DNA of 64,000 nucleotides. It comes from Nocardia sp. NBC_01327 (GTDB lineage Bacteria > Actinomycetota > Actinomycetes > Mycobacteriales > Mycobacteriaceae). Under the pieces are notes generated by a model. It was not told where the DNA came from. It saw nothing but the letters and a program-made list of their open reading frames with translations, and searched no databases. The position numbers and the translations under genes were made by a program. Where the stretch lies: contig NZ_CP108383.1 in the NCBI RefSeq assembly GCF_035958815.1, forward strand, positions 1,488,001 to 1,552,000, read 5' to 3'. Of this stretch, positions 38,101 through 50,100 are shown one piece after another (the first letter of the stretch is position 1; each line of letters begins with the position of its first letter).

Positions 38101-41100
38101 TGTACCCGAGGCCGATGAGGCCCATGATGTGCAGCCTCGGCCGGACGGGGCTGAGGCGCGGCGCACGGATGAGGTTCCTGCCGATGAGGCGGATCCAGGT
38201 GCGGGCCACGAGAATTCGAGCCGTCCGGTGGATGATCGGGCAGATGCCGAGAACGGTTCTCGCGCAGATGCTTCGGATGCGGGCCGGGACAGGGCGGCGG
38301 GTGGTGCGGAGCGGGATCCGGCGAAGCAGCCGCCGTTGGACGTCGCCGCACCCGAGGCGCCCGCACCGCATCCGACCGGCGCCGACGACTCGAATTCGAG
38401 GGTGCTTCGGCCCGAAGAAGATCCGGCACACAAGACCCGCGATGACGAGGCGCAGCACCCGGACGACCCGAATATCGCGCTGCTCGCCCCGATTCCGCTG
38501 GGCGACAGCCCGGCCGCCCGCCCACTGGGTGACAGCCCGGCCCGTGGGACCGGCCCGGGGGAGCGACCGGCTCACCCGTCGGCCGAGGACGGCGAGCCGG
38601 GCCGTAGTCCGTCGGAACCCGAGACCACCGGCGCCCGAAAGCCCGAGTCCCGGGCCGGTCTCCCGGAGCGCGGCGATGGCGCCACCGCCCATCCGGGCAA
38701 GGTCTCCGAGCCCGATGGTCCCGCACACCAGTCGGATTCGACAGATCGCGAACCCGCGAAGTCGAAGCGCGGCCGCTGCGCCGAGCTGTCTCTGCGAATG
38801 CTGCGCGAGCTCACCGGCAATGAGTCGATTCGCATGCCTGCTCGCACCATCGGTCCCGAGGGCATGTCGGCCCGGGAGCTGGTCGCGGCCGCGGGCGGCA
38901 GACTCCGCTCGTTCGACGATCACGATGCCATCGCCGCCCGGCTGCGCGAGCTGGGCCCGGGCGCCTCGGCCCTGATGGTCGACCACTACACCGGCCCCGC
39001 CGACGAGCACGGCGTCGGCGCGCATGCCTACCTGCTGGTCAATGACGGTGGCACCCTGATGGTCCGGGATCCGCACCTCGGCACCGATCACGGCTATCCG
39101 CCGGTGACGCCGCGCGAAACGCAGGGCACGCACGCCATCCTGTTCGACTCCGACGGCAAGGCCGTCGACCCCCTGAAGGACCAGGTCCGGCACGCCCTGG
39201 ACCCGAGCCTGTTCGCCCACCCCGCCGCCCAGCCCGCCGACTCCCAGGCAGCCCAGCAGCAGCGCCTGCGTGACCTGTTCAACGCCCTGGACACGGACGG
39301 CAACCTCCGTGAATCCAGCCCGGTGCTCGCCGAACTGCACCGCCGTCTGGATGCACTCCTGGACCCCTCCGACAGCGCCCCTCGCTCCGAGCCCGTCCGC
39401 CCCTCCGATCCGTCGGAAAGTCCCCGCCCGGAGAGCGGTCCGATCAGCGACCCGGAAGCTGCTTCACCGCAGCGGGATTCGCGCCCCGACCCGAAATCCG
39501 ACGTGTCCCAGCGTGATCTGGCAGAGGAAGCAGCCGGTGCGCCCGCCGACCGGCCGGGCGCCGATGCCGAACATTCGCGCACGCCCCGTGCGGATGAGGA
39601 CCCAGCCCGGGAGCACCCGTCCGATTCGATCCGCGATGAGCCCCGGCGAGATGCCGAGCCGTCCCCCGCGAAGCCCGCCGAGGAAGCTCGTCCCGAGCAC
39701 TCGCGCTCGGACGACGCGAATCCGGACGACGGAAGTCGAGCCCGGCAGCACTCCGACGAGGTGCGTCCCGGCGAACAGGTGCTCGGCGAAAAGCGGGCTA
39801 CCGCACCGGATTCCGTGCGTGGCCCGGCAGACGAGGCGCACTCGGCCTCGCCGGATGGGGTGCGACCCGATGATGCGCGCCAGGCTGACCAGCACGCTGA
39901 CGACGCGCGTACGCCCCCGCGCCCGGCGCCGGAGACGCGCCCGCAGGCACTGCGCGCCGATGCCCCGCACGCCGACGAAGCACGTCCGGACCGCAGGCCC
40001 GCAGACGAGTCACGCACCGGCAGTCCGGTCGATGAGCCGGCGAATGTCGATGCGATGCGGTCGGAGGATCGCGGAGATGCGCGGGCCTCGGGAGATGCCG
40101 GCCGGGCGACCACCGCCGCCGAGAAGGCTGCCGCGGAGAAGGCCGCCGCGAGGGAAGCGGAGCCGTCGAAGGCTGCGGCCGTGAAGGCCGAGGCCGATGC
40201 GAGTGCCCGCGCCGAAGCTCGAAGCAAGACAGAGCATCTCGAGGATGGCCACTGGGTTTCGGAGGAGCCGCCGGAGTGGGCCGCTCATCCGGACGACGAG
40301 TGGTCGCACCTGAATCCGCGGCAGGTCGCGGACCAACTGCGCGAGCGCTGGAACCTGGAGGTCACCGGCTTCGACGATCCCCGCCTGCACCCGGATGCGG
40401 TGCGCGAGATCGCCCGCGCCGTCGACGATATGCTCCGCCGCTTCGATGCCATCGATCTGCGCGGCTTGGAGATCGCTGAGGCTTCGGAGAAGGTCTCCGC
40501 CGCGGCGCGCAGGAAGTTCGATCCGGTCACCGGCCGGCTGTACACCAAAAAGATCATCGTGAATATCGACCGTGTGATCAGGCCGGACGAGTTCGCCGCC
40601 AAGACGGCGAGCTCCGAGACGAGCAAGTTCAATGTCCGCGGATCCAGTACCCGCCCGTTCTACGCGACAGTGATCCACGAGTTGGGTCATGCGATGGACA
40701 ATGCGGGTCAGCGCACGGCGCATGCCGGTGTGGCGGACGCCCTGGCCAATCACTACCGGGCGCTGCCCAGCGAGACAAAACCACCCACGTTCTCCGCGTT
40801 CCTGTCGGAGTTGTCCGGCTACAGCTTCAGCGAGCGTGGTCTCAACCATCCAGAGGCGCTGGCGGAGTCGTTCACCGATGTCATCCTGAACGGTGAGCAC
40901 GCCGCCGAGCCCGCTAAGGCGCTCTATCAGCTGTTGGTCACCGCCGCCGACAATGAGCGCCCCGCCCCCCACTCATCCACCTCAACGGCAACCCTCGACC
41001 TGGGCCGCCCGGCATCACCCCCCGCCGACACCCCCCGTGCCCGCCCGCTCACCGAGCCCCCGAACCTGCCCGCCGACCCGCCGCATTCCGGTGCCGAGTC

Positions 41101-44100
41101 CCCGCGTCCGCTTGCTGATTCGCCGAGTCCTGCCGCCGAGTCGCCGCGTCCGCTTGCTGATTCGCCGAGTCCTGCCGCCGAGTCGCCGCGTCCGCTTGCT
41201 GATTCGCCGAGTCCTGCCGCCGAGTCGCCGCGTCCGCTTGCTGATTCGCCGAGTCCTGCCGCCGAGTCGCCGCGTCCGCTTGCTGATTCGCCGAGTCCTG
41301 CCGCCGAGTCGCCGCGTCCGCTTGCTGATTCGCCGAGTCCTGCCGCCGAGTCGCCGCGTCCGCTTGCTGATTCGCCGAGTCCTGCCGCCGAGTCGCCGCG
41401 TCCGCTTGCTGATTCGCCGAGTCCTGCCGCCGAGTCCCCGCGTCCGCCCGCCGAAACCCCAGGCGCAGTCGAATCGCCGCGTCCTGCTGCCGAATCGCCG
41501 CGTTCCGGTGCGGATCTGCCAGCCTCTGCCGCCGATTCGTCTCCGGGCGAGCGTCCCGCCGCGGCGGTTCCGTCGTCGGATGGCACGGCGGATCTGGGTC
41601 CTGTTGTTCGCGAGGAGCATTCGCCTCTCGGCCAGCACGTCCCGGAGCCTGATCATGCAGCCGCAGGTGCGAGTTCGGAGCCGTCGAAGCCGGAGCGTGC
41701 GTCCGACAGTGGGGTGTCGCCGGAGCACAGCGCCGTGCGGGACCTCGTATCCGGTCCCGAAGCTCCCCCCGAAGCATGGCTGTCCCACGCCCCCGATCCG
41801 AACCTGGTCGCGGTCGGGGAAGTGCTCGCGCACACCGAGTCCGGCCGTGCGGTGCTGGAAGCCATGCAGCGGGAGGGTGTCTCGATCCGCTTCGTCGATA
41901 GCGAAGGCGGCCCGCACGGTGGCGATTCGTTCGATCCGGCGACGCGCGAGCTGGTCATCGACACTCACGGCCGCGGTGAACTGGAGCAGGCGGCAGCCAT
42001 TGCCGCCGCAGGCGCGCGCATAGACGCCGCGTCATCGGAGTCCGGCCGCTCCGATCCGCTGCGCACCGCGGCCGAATCCTTCGGCCGGGAAGCGGAATTC
42101 ATTCGCGAACTGCGCGAAGCCGGTTACGACCCGACCGGTGGCCCGATGCATAATCCGGTGGACGTCACCTACGCCGATTCCGTGCGCGACACCTATCTGC
42201 GCGCGAGTGACGCCGCCGCGCAGGAGGCCCGCGCGCACAATCCCGGCCTCACCGACGAGGACGCCCGCCGGGTCGCGCGTTTCGCCGGTGTGCGGGCGCT
42301 GCTGGCCGATGAGCGCTTCACCGGCGGTGCGGACCACGAGGCCCCGCTCGCGCCGAAGTACGACCACTCCCCGCCACACGAGCCGGTACCCGTCGCCGAT
42401 CGCCCGCAGCCCGCACCCGAATCACAGTCGCGCACAACCGATCCCGAAGCGCCGAGCGCTGCGGACAGGCAGCGCGCCATCACCGATCTGGACGATCTGC
42501 GCGCGGCCGCGTGGGGAGACAAGCTCAGTTCGAACATCTCCCGCTGGGCCTATGAGACTCTCCTCCGGCACGGTGTCGATATCCGTTTCAGTAGCGATCC
42601 GGCAGCCTCCATCGGCCAGGCGAAGAACGGCCGCCCCGAGCACGGCGACCTGACCGGTTACGACCATGCGACGAATACCGTTGTGCTGCCCTTCTCTTCG
42701 TCCCCGCACGATCATGTGGCCGAACTGGTGCACGCCGCGGCGCAGGTGGAGCTGCGAGCCCGGGTCGAGGGACCGCTGGAGCGTTTCGCGCTGACCCGCG
42801 ACGACTATGTTCGCACCATGCTGACCAGGGACGCGGAGAGCCGCGCTCTGGGGTACGAGCACAATCGCCAGGTCGCCGAGGCGCAGAAGGGTAGAAGTCC
42901 ACGTCCACGGGATCCGCTGGAACGCGCCTATCTGGATGCCCGCAAAAGCGCGCGTGATGCCGCACAAGACGCCTACGGGCTGACCGGAAGCACCTACAAC
43001 GGAATCGAATCCGCCGCCTACCGTGCCGGTGTTCGCGAGGTCACGGCTCGATTCATCGCGGACGGCCCCCATGCCGGCGGTCGTGATCGGGCGGCCGTAC
43101 ACGGCGCGGAATGGGATAGGGCGCACGGAATTCCGCCCTCCCATGATTCTCCGCCCGTGCTGCGGCAGATCCGCGACACCCCGCAGGCGCATGAGCGGCA
43201 GGCGCGGGAGTACGCCACGGAGATCGAGCGCTTGCGCGCGATCCGCGAGGCGGGTACGCCCCTCCCGGTCAGCCCGATCGAACGGGCCTACACCGATGCG
43301 TACGACCGCGTGATGCGACGCCCGCCCAGTTCCGGTGACCCGGGGCATGCCGCACATGAGGCCGGGGTGCGGGCGGTGCGGCGTTATGTGGACAAGACGA
43401 AGCTGGCCCATGCGGAGGCCATCGCAGATGTGGTCCGTGCCTTCGGCGAGCAGCGGGAGATGCGCTGGGGCACACCGGTTCCGAAGAACGACCTCGGTCA
43501 CTTCGCGGAGCCGCAGGGGCATCACGATCCGGCCCCGCCGACCGCGGCCGAGGGCAACGAATTGGCCGCCCGCGCAGCGGAAGCGGAGGCGCAGCTCCGC
43601 AAGCCCGCCGATGTGCAGCGGCTGACCCGCCATGTCATCACCATTCCGAATGACCTCGGATACGGTCGCCGCATGGTCGTTTTCGCCACCGAGGGCGATC
43701 ATATGCGGGTCTTGCAGGAGCTGGCCGCCGCGCACCCGAAGCTCAGCAATGTGCTGTGGGACAGGACATTCAGTCTCGACTACCGCCAGGTGTCGCCGGA
43801 TGGTGAAGGCGGCGTACATGTGGAGAAGATCAACTGGCCGCAAGCCGAAGGTCCGATGCGCGCTCCTTACGCGGCGGACGCCATCAACGAGATGGTCTCG
43901 CACTATCTGCGGTACCGCGCGGACGGCAGCGTCACCATGGGGTTCGGCGAGTGGATGCGGCAGCTCGGGCCCGAGTCCTTCACTTCGCCTCCCCGCCCGC
44001 GGTTCTCGCTGGGGCGCAGACTCGGCCCGGACAGTGAGATCCGCCTGTCGGATCGGTTCGTCAGCGACGGCCATCGCTTGGCGGATCGGGATCCGTCGAT

Positions 44101-47100
44101 CACCCACCCGCACCCGGCGGCCGTAGCCCGCGATCTCGCCACTCGCAAACTCGCCATGCCGCCGCAGTGGAAGGACGGCAGTCCGGACACGGCTCGGTTG
44201 TACGGTACCGACCGCTACCGCAACCAGAGTTTCAAGGTCGGCGGCGTCGATTTGCATATGTGGCTGGAGCGTGACGGCGAGGGCGGCTGGCGGGTGCCGC
44301 GGCCGAACGGTGCCGGCGGCCTGTCGGATACGCTCGGAGCCCGTTTCGGCCATCTCACCGATACCGATCCGGTGCGCTTGGTGGACAATATCCGCCGCAC
44401 CCTGCTGGATGGTTCGATCCCACTGGATCCGACCGCGCAACCCGAATCCCCCCGGGGACTGTGGAAGCGCATGACGGACCGGCTGGAAGACGAGGGCGGC
44501 TCCGTCGACTACGCACTGCAGGAACCCGACTCGGGCGCCCCCGCCCCCGATGAAGAGCCCCGTCCGGAACCCGCCGGCGCCGCACCGGCCGTCGCGCCGG
44601 GGGAGGGGAGTGAGCCGCATTCGGCGGAGACCCAACCGCTGCCGGTCCCGGTGCACGAGGGCGAGGTGCCGCTGCCGGTGCAGCCCGCGCAGGCGTCGCC
44701 GGCGCTGCGCGCGGTCGCGGATTTCCTGCACGATGTACCGCTCGAACCGAACGCGCGTCCGCACACTGTGGACGATGCGGCCTATGCGTTCCGGCTCGGG
44801 GAGGACCTGGGACTGTCAGACGCCCTCTCCTTCCAGCAGGACCCGCTGGGCGCGCTGCAGAAGCTGGCCGAACTCGCCCATGACAACGGCTATTTCAACG
44901 ATCCGGAGTCGGTGCTGCCGCCCCGGCCGCCGAATACCGGCGCGGATGAACCGCAGCTGAAGTCGCTCGCCGAGACGCAGGCCGATCTCGCCGCCGCGCT
45001 CGGAGTGCCCGACGACGAGCTGACGCCGCAGCGGCTCCCGGAAAAGGCCGGTGACCTGCAGTACCGAAATGCCATGCACGCCGGCGCAGTGGAGGCGCTC
45101 GCGGATGTGCTGCACCGGATCGATCACACCACCGACCCCGAGCAGCATTCCGCGCTGATCGCCGCCCGGGACGAGTGGGCCCGCATTCTCGACGTGCGCG
45201 CCGATCAGCTCGAGCCCGCGAACCGCGACGCGACCATCACCGACCTCATGCGTGAAAACGCCCGGCACGCAGCGGATGTCGCGGATCTTCTGGCCATCAC
45301 GCTGCACACCCCGGATCCGGCCGACGGTGCGCGCCTGGTGTTCGAGTCCGGCGGCGAACGCGTGCACCTGCGTACCACCGAGAGCCCGGAGGGCGTCCGC
45401 GGCGCGAAAATCGTTGAGCGCCCGAAACTTCCGGAGGCTCCCGCGCGCCCCAGCTCGAACGAGCCGCCTCGCGGTTTCATGAAGAAGTTGTGGCACGACT
45501 TCAGGAGTGGGCACCCGGGGCACAACCCGAAGTACCCCTCCGGTTCCGGCAATGACAGCAAGGGCCAGACCATGCTGGCCATGGAGGTCGGTTACGCGGC
45601 CCATGACATTCACTACGTGCACGACAACCTGCTGGAGCTGAAGGACAAGTTCAATCCGGCGCGCATTCTCAAGGAGTCGGCGACGCTGTGGCAGGCGCGC
45701 GAAAGGATGCCGCTGCTCAAGCATTTGACCGGCCGCATCCTCGATCGTGCCGGCGAGTTGGTCCCCATGCCGACTCGCGACAGCGGTGAGTACGAGCCGT
45801 GGAAGACCGAGGCCGACCCGACGCAGTTCACCAACCCGAAGCTGCGCGCCGAAGCCGAGGAACTGATTCGGACGGGCGGCCGTCCACTCGGCTCGGAGGA
45901 TATCGAAAATTCTGCACCGCAACCGAATACGGAGGAACCGCACCAGGCCCCGCCCGAGAAGGAAGGCTTGGAGGCGCCGCCGGAAAAGCAGTGGGACCGA
46001 GATTTGCCCGAACCCCTCGTCGCCGCCGTCGCCGCCCGTGACGCCGCATTGGCGGATCTGGTGCGTGTGGCCGAGGAGCACCGAATCCCGCTGACCGACG
46101 AAGATCATGCGACCCTGAACCACGCGGTCGACGCCGCCACCTATGAGCTCATGCGCCGTGCGGGTGCGATCGAGGCGCTGCGCGATGTGGCCGTGCGCTA
46201 CAACGTCGAGGACGGAGTCGTCCCCTTCAGTCGCGAGATCAGCATGTCCGACAAGGATCCGCTGGGCCGCTACGCGCGCGAGAAGCTTGCCGCCTACCAT
46301 GCGGCGCTCGCCGAAAAGCGCGCGGATGCCGCACTGCTCGCGCCGACCGAGGCGGAAGCCCGGTATCTGGAGAGCCTTGCGAAGAAGGCGCCGCCGGTCA
46401 CGGCGCTCGACTATCCGGGCGTGAACAATGGCGGCGAACCCGCCCACTTCTTCGATGAGCCAGGCGCGGACTTCAGTGCCGGAGAATTCTTCGAGGAGTC
46501 CCTGCACCGCGATCAGATGCGTGAGGAGCGCTCCAACTTCGCGCAGCTGCTGGGTGTCAGCCTGGACGATCTGTCACCGGAAAGACTGGCGCACACCATT
46601 TCCGACCTGCGTATGCAGGTGCGTGACGATGCCGTCGGACTCACCGAACTGTCCGGGTCCGTTGAGCACTTCCGCACGCTCGACGATGCCATGCACACCA
46701 CCTTCGACGAGTTCGCCGCCAGCAGATCACGGTCCTGGATCGATGATCAGGGCGGCATCATGGTGGATCGTGGGATCGGCCTGGCGCCGGGCGATGTCGG
46801 TGGACCGAAGCGCCTGGTGGTGATTCGCGGTGAGGCCGACCACGATACGCGGCTCGCCGACGCGCTGGCCGCTCATCCGGATCTGGCCGCCGCGGTGAAT
46901 CGCGGAGATCTCCGAATCGACTACCGCGAAATCAGTGTCGATGCTCAGGGCAAGGTAGGCGTCCGGCCCCTGGAGTCGCCGCAGGCGCATGTCCATGAGG
47001 TGGTCGTCGACGGTCGCACGGAGAAGTTCGTGCTCCTGCGTGACGGCGACGAACCGATGCGAATCGTGCGACCGGCCGCCGAACCCGTTGCGCCGCATGC

Positions 47101-50100
47101 CGAGACGAATACCGAGCCGGCAGCACCGCGCGATCCGGACGAGGTGCGCGAGGAGCGCAATGCCGTCGCGAAGCGCCTGTCGGTGTACACCATGGATCTC
47201 GGCCCCGAATTCCTGGCGGGCACGATCGAAGATCTGCGGCACGACAATGCCCTGCGGGCCGCGCAGATCGAGGGCATGGCGGATTTCATCCGCAGCAGCG
47301 ATGCCATCGACAACTTCCACGCGCTCAATCAGAAGATCAACGATCTGGCGCATCGTCTCGGCGTCGACCCGGGCGAGCTGACGCCGCGGCGGGTGGCCGA
47401 GCGGCTGGCGGATCCGAGTTCGCGTGAGCCGCACGGCAACCGGCGCGTGCGATGGGCGCAGTCCGATCGCGAGTACGCGCGGCAGGTGGTCAAGGATGTC
47501 CAGGGGTACGGGGAGGCGCTGGCCAAGGTGGCCGGTGCGAAAGAGGTGCTCGCGGCCCGCGACCGCCTCGTGGAGCGGCTCGGTGTCGATCCGGAAGAGC
47601 TCTACGGCAATAAGCACTTCAAGGACAAGCTCGGCGAAATCGCCGGGTACAAACCGGATTCGAAGTTCACCGACCCGCGGCACCTGGAACGCGTAATCCA
47701 TGATGCGGTGCGCGACGGCGATCCTTCCCATGTGGTGGCGGCGCTCACCGAGTATGTCGGCGCCCTCGGCAAGATCGATCCGTTCCACTCCGACCTGCGA
47801 TTCGACCCCGCCACCGATCCGCGCGCCGCGGACGGTGTGCTGCCCATCCACAAAGAGGATGCGCCGGCGCTGCTGCGGCAGTTGATGAGCGAATCCCTCG
47901 GCGAGCCACCGGTTTCCGATAATCCGTCGGGGGCGGCGAGTGCGTGGGCCAGGTTGCTCGGCGTCGATGCCCGCGATGAGGCCAAGTACGTCAAGATCTA
48001 TACCGATCGGCTGCCGGGCCTGCATGATCGAGTGACGCCGGAGCAGTTCCACGAGGTGCTGCGATCGCTGGACCGCGGCCTGAACTCCGAAGAGGCGCAC
48101 GCGGTTTACCGCGACAGCATGAGCGACCCGAGTAAGGCGCTGACCTCCGAGGAGCTCACCAAACTGGTGAACGGGGTGCAAACCGCCCGGCGCGCCGATG
48201 TTTACGAGTCGTATCGCGACGGCAAGATCGATAAGGAAGAGCGGCTCAAGCCGGCGGAGCTGGGTGCGGTCGTCACATCCCTGCGCGAAGAGATCCAGGT
48301 CCGCGAAGCCGATATCAAGGAACTGGAGCGGCTGGCCGGTGAGCACAACGATCTCACCACACCGCCGAAACCCACACCGCCGCTGCGTGATCCGCGTGCA
48401 GTGGTCTCCGATCTCGCTCACGCGCGCCACGAGCTCCAGCTGGCAGCCGCGGCGCGCGAGGATGCCGTCGGGCGTATGTACACCGAGCACAGCCGTTCGC
48501 TGCGTGACAGCGATCTGACGCCCGAGCATCTGCCCGGCACTGTCGACTACCTGGAGAACCGCAGTCGGCTCGAGGGCGGTGAGCTGCCGGACAATGCCCA
48601 GCGCATCGCCGATCTGCGCGAGGCGGCGGGGAACTACACCGAGGCCGACGCCCGGGTGGCCGCGCTGGAATCCGAGCTGCACAGGTCGATGGATGAGGCC
48701 GCGCGTACCGGCGACAGCCCCGTCGAGGTCTGGCAGCGCGAAGTGGCCAGTGCCCGTGCGGATCTCGAAGCGACCATCGCGGCTACCCCCGGTATGGCGG
48801 GCAGGGATGTCGACCGGGTGATCGGGCAGATCGACCGCCTGTCGCGCATGCCCCTCGAACAGGGCGAAATCTGGACCCACGAATTGATCCCGGTGCGCGA
48901 TGCGGTGCAGCGCTTCCACGCGGCTCAGGAATTGCTGTCCCACGCCCAGGACGAAGCGGTTGCCGCCGCCCGGGGCGCTGAGACTCCGGAGCAGACCGTC
49001 GATCGCGAAATCGGCTCTGCCCAGCATGATCTCGCAGCGGCAGAGGCGGCCCGCGATGCCGCGATGGTCGGTGTTCCGGTCACCGAGGCCGACCTGACTC
49101 GGGATTGGGTGAAGGACACTCGGGACGAGCTGGGTGACACCCCCCGCTCCGAGCTGTCCGCGCCCGACCGCGCCCGTCTGGACCTGGCCGATGCCGCAGA
49201 CCGCTACCACCGGGCCGAAGACCGCCTCGAGCGCTGGAACGTCGAGCAGCAGCGTCTCGCCGCCGACGCCGCACCGGCCGAAACCCGGCAGGCCGCCGCC
49301 GAACGCGCCCGCACCGAGGCCCGAGCAGCCCTGCGCGAGGCCATCACCACGCTCTTCACCGACGCCGGCCTGCACACCACCGAAGCCGATCTCGGCCCCG
49401 CCCACTTCGACGAGAACATGGCCGATCTCGAAGGCCGCACCATCGCCGTCAAACACCCCGGCGCCCCCGGCGCCACCCACGTCCCCGACGCCCCCGCGGC
49501 CCTCCGCGCTCTCCGCGCCGCGGCCGAACGCACCCTCCGCGCCGACGAATACGCCGACTGGATAGCCCAGAACTACCCCGACAACCCCACCGCCCCCGAC
49601 CCGCGTCTCGGCGGTCAGGGCTGGGAGCCCCTCGGCCCGTCCGATCCGCCCCGCCCGACTTCTCCGCCCGACCCGCGTCTCGGTGGTCAGGGCTGGGAGC
49701 CGTTGGGTCCGTCTGATCCGCCCCGCCCGACTTCTCCGCCCGACCCGCGTCTCGGTGGTCAGGGCTGGGAGCCGTTGGGTCCGTCTGATCCGCCCCGCCC
49801 GACTTCTCCGCCCGACCCGCGTCTCGGTGGTCAGGGCTGGGAGCCGTTGGGTCCGTCCGATCCGCCCCGCCCGATCTCCCCGCCCGACCCCCGCCTCGGC
49901 GGTCAAGGGTGGGAGCCGCTCGGCCCCGCCGACCCGACTCACCCCGCCACTCCGCCGGACCCGCGCCTGGGCGGTCAAGGTTGGGAACCGCTGGCGTCGA
50001 CGGATCCGACTCACCCTGCCGCCCCGCGTGATCCGCAGGCCGGCGGCAATGGCGAAAAGCCGCCCGGCTCTCGCCCTCCCGCCCCAGGCTCCTCGGCCGA

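Noticed and set aside
41096..41431. Regular 42-bp repeats considered as a CRISPR array
   Set aside because: There are no unique spacers; the units are contiguous and encode an in-frame Pro/Ser peptide. The same applies to the 72-bp array at 49595-50026.
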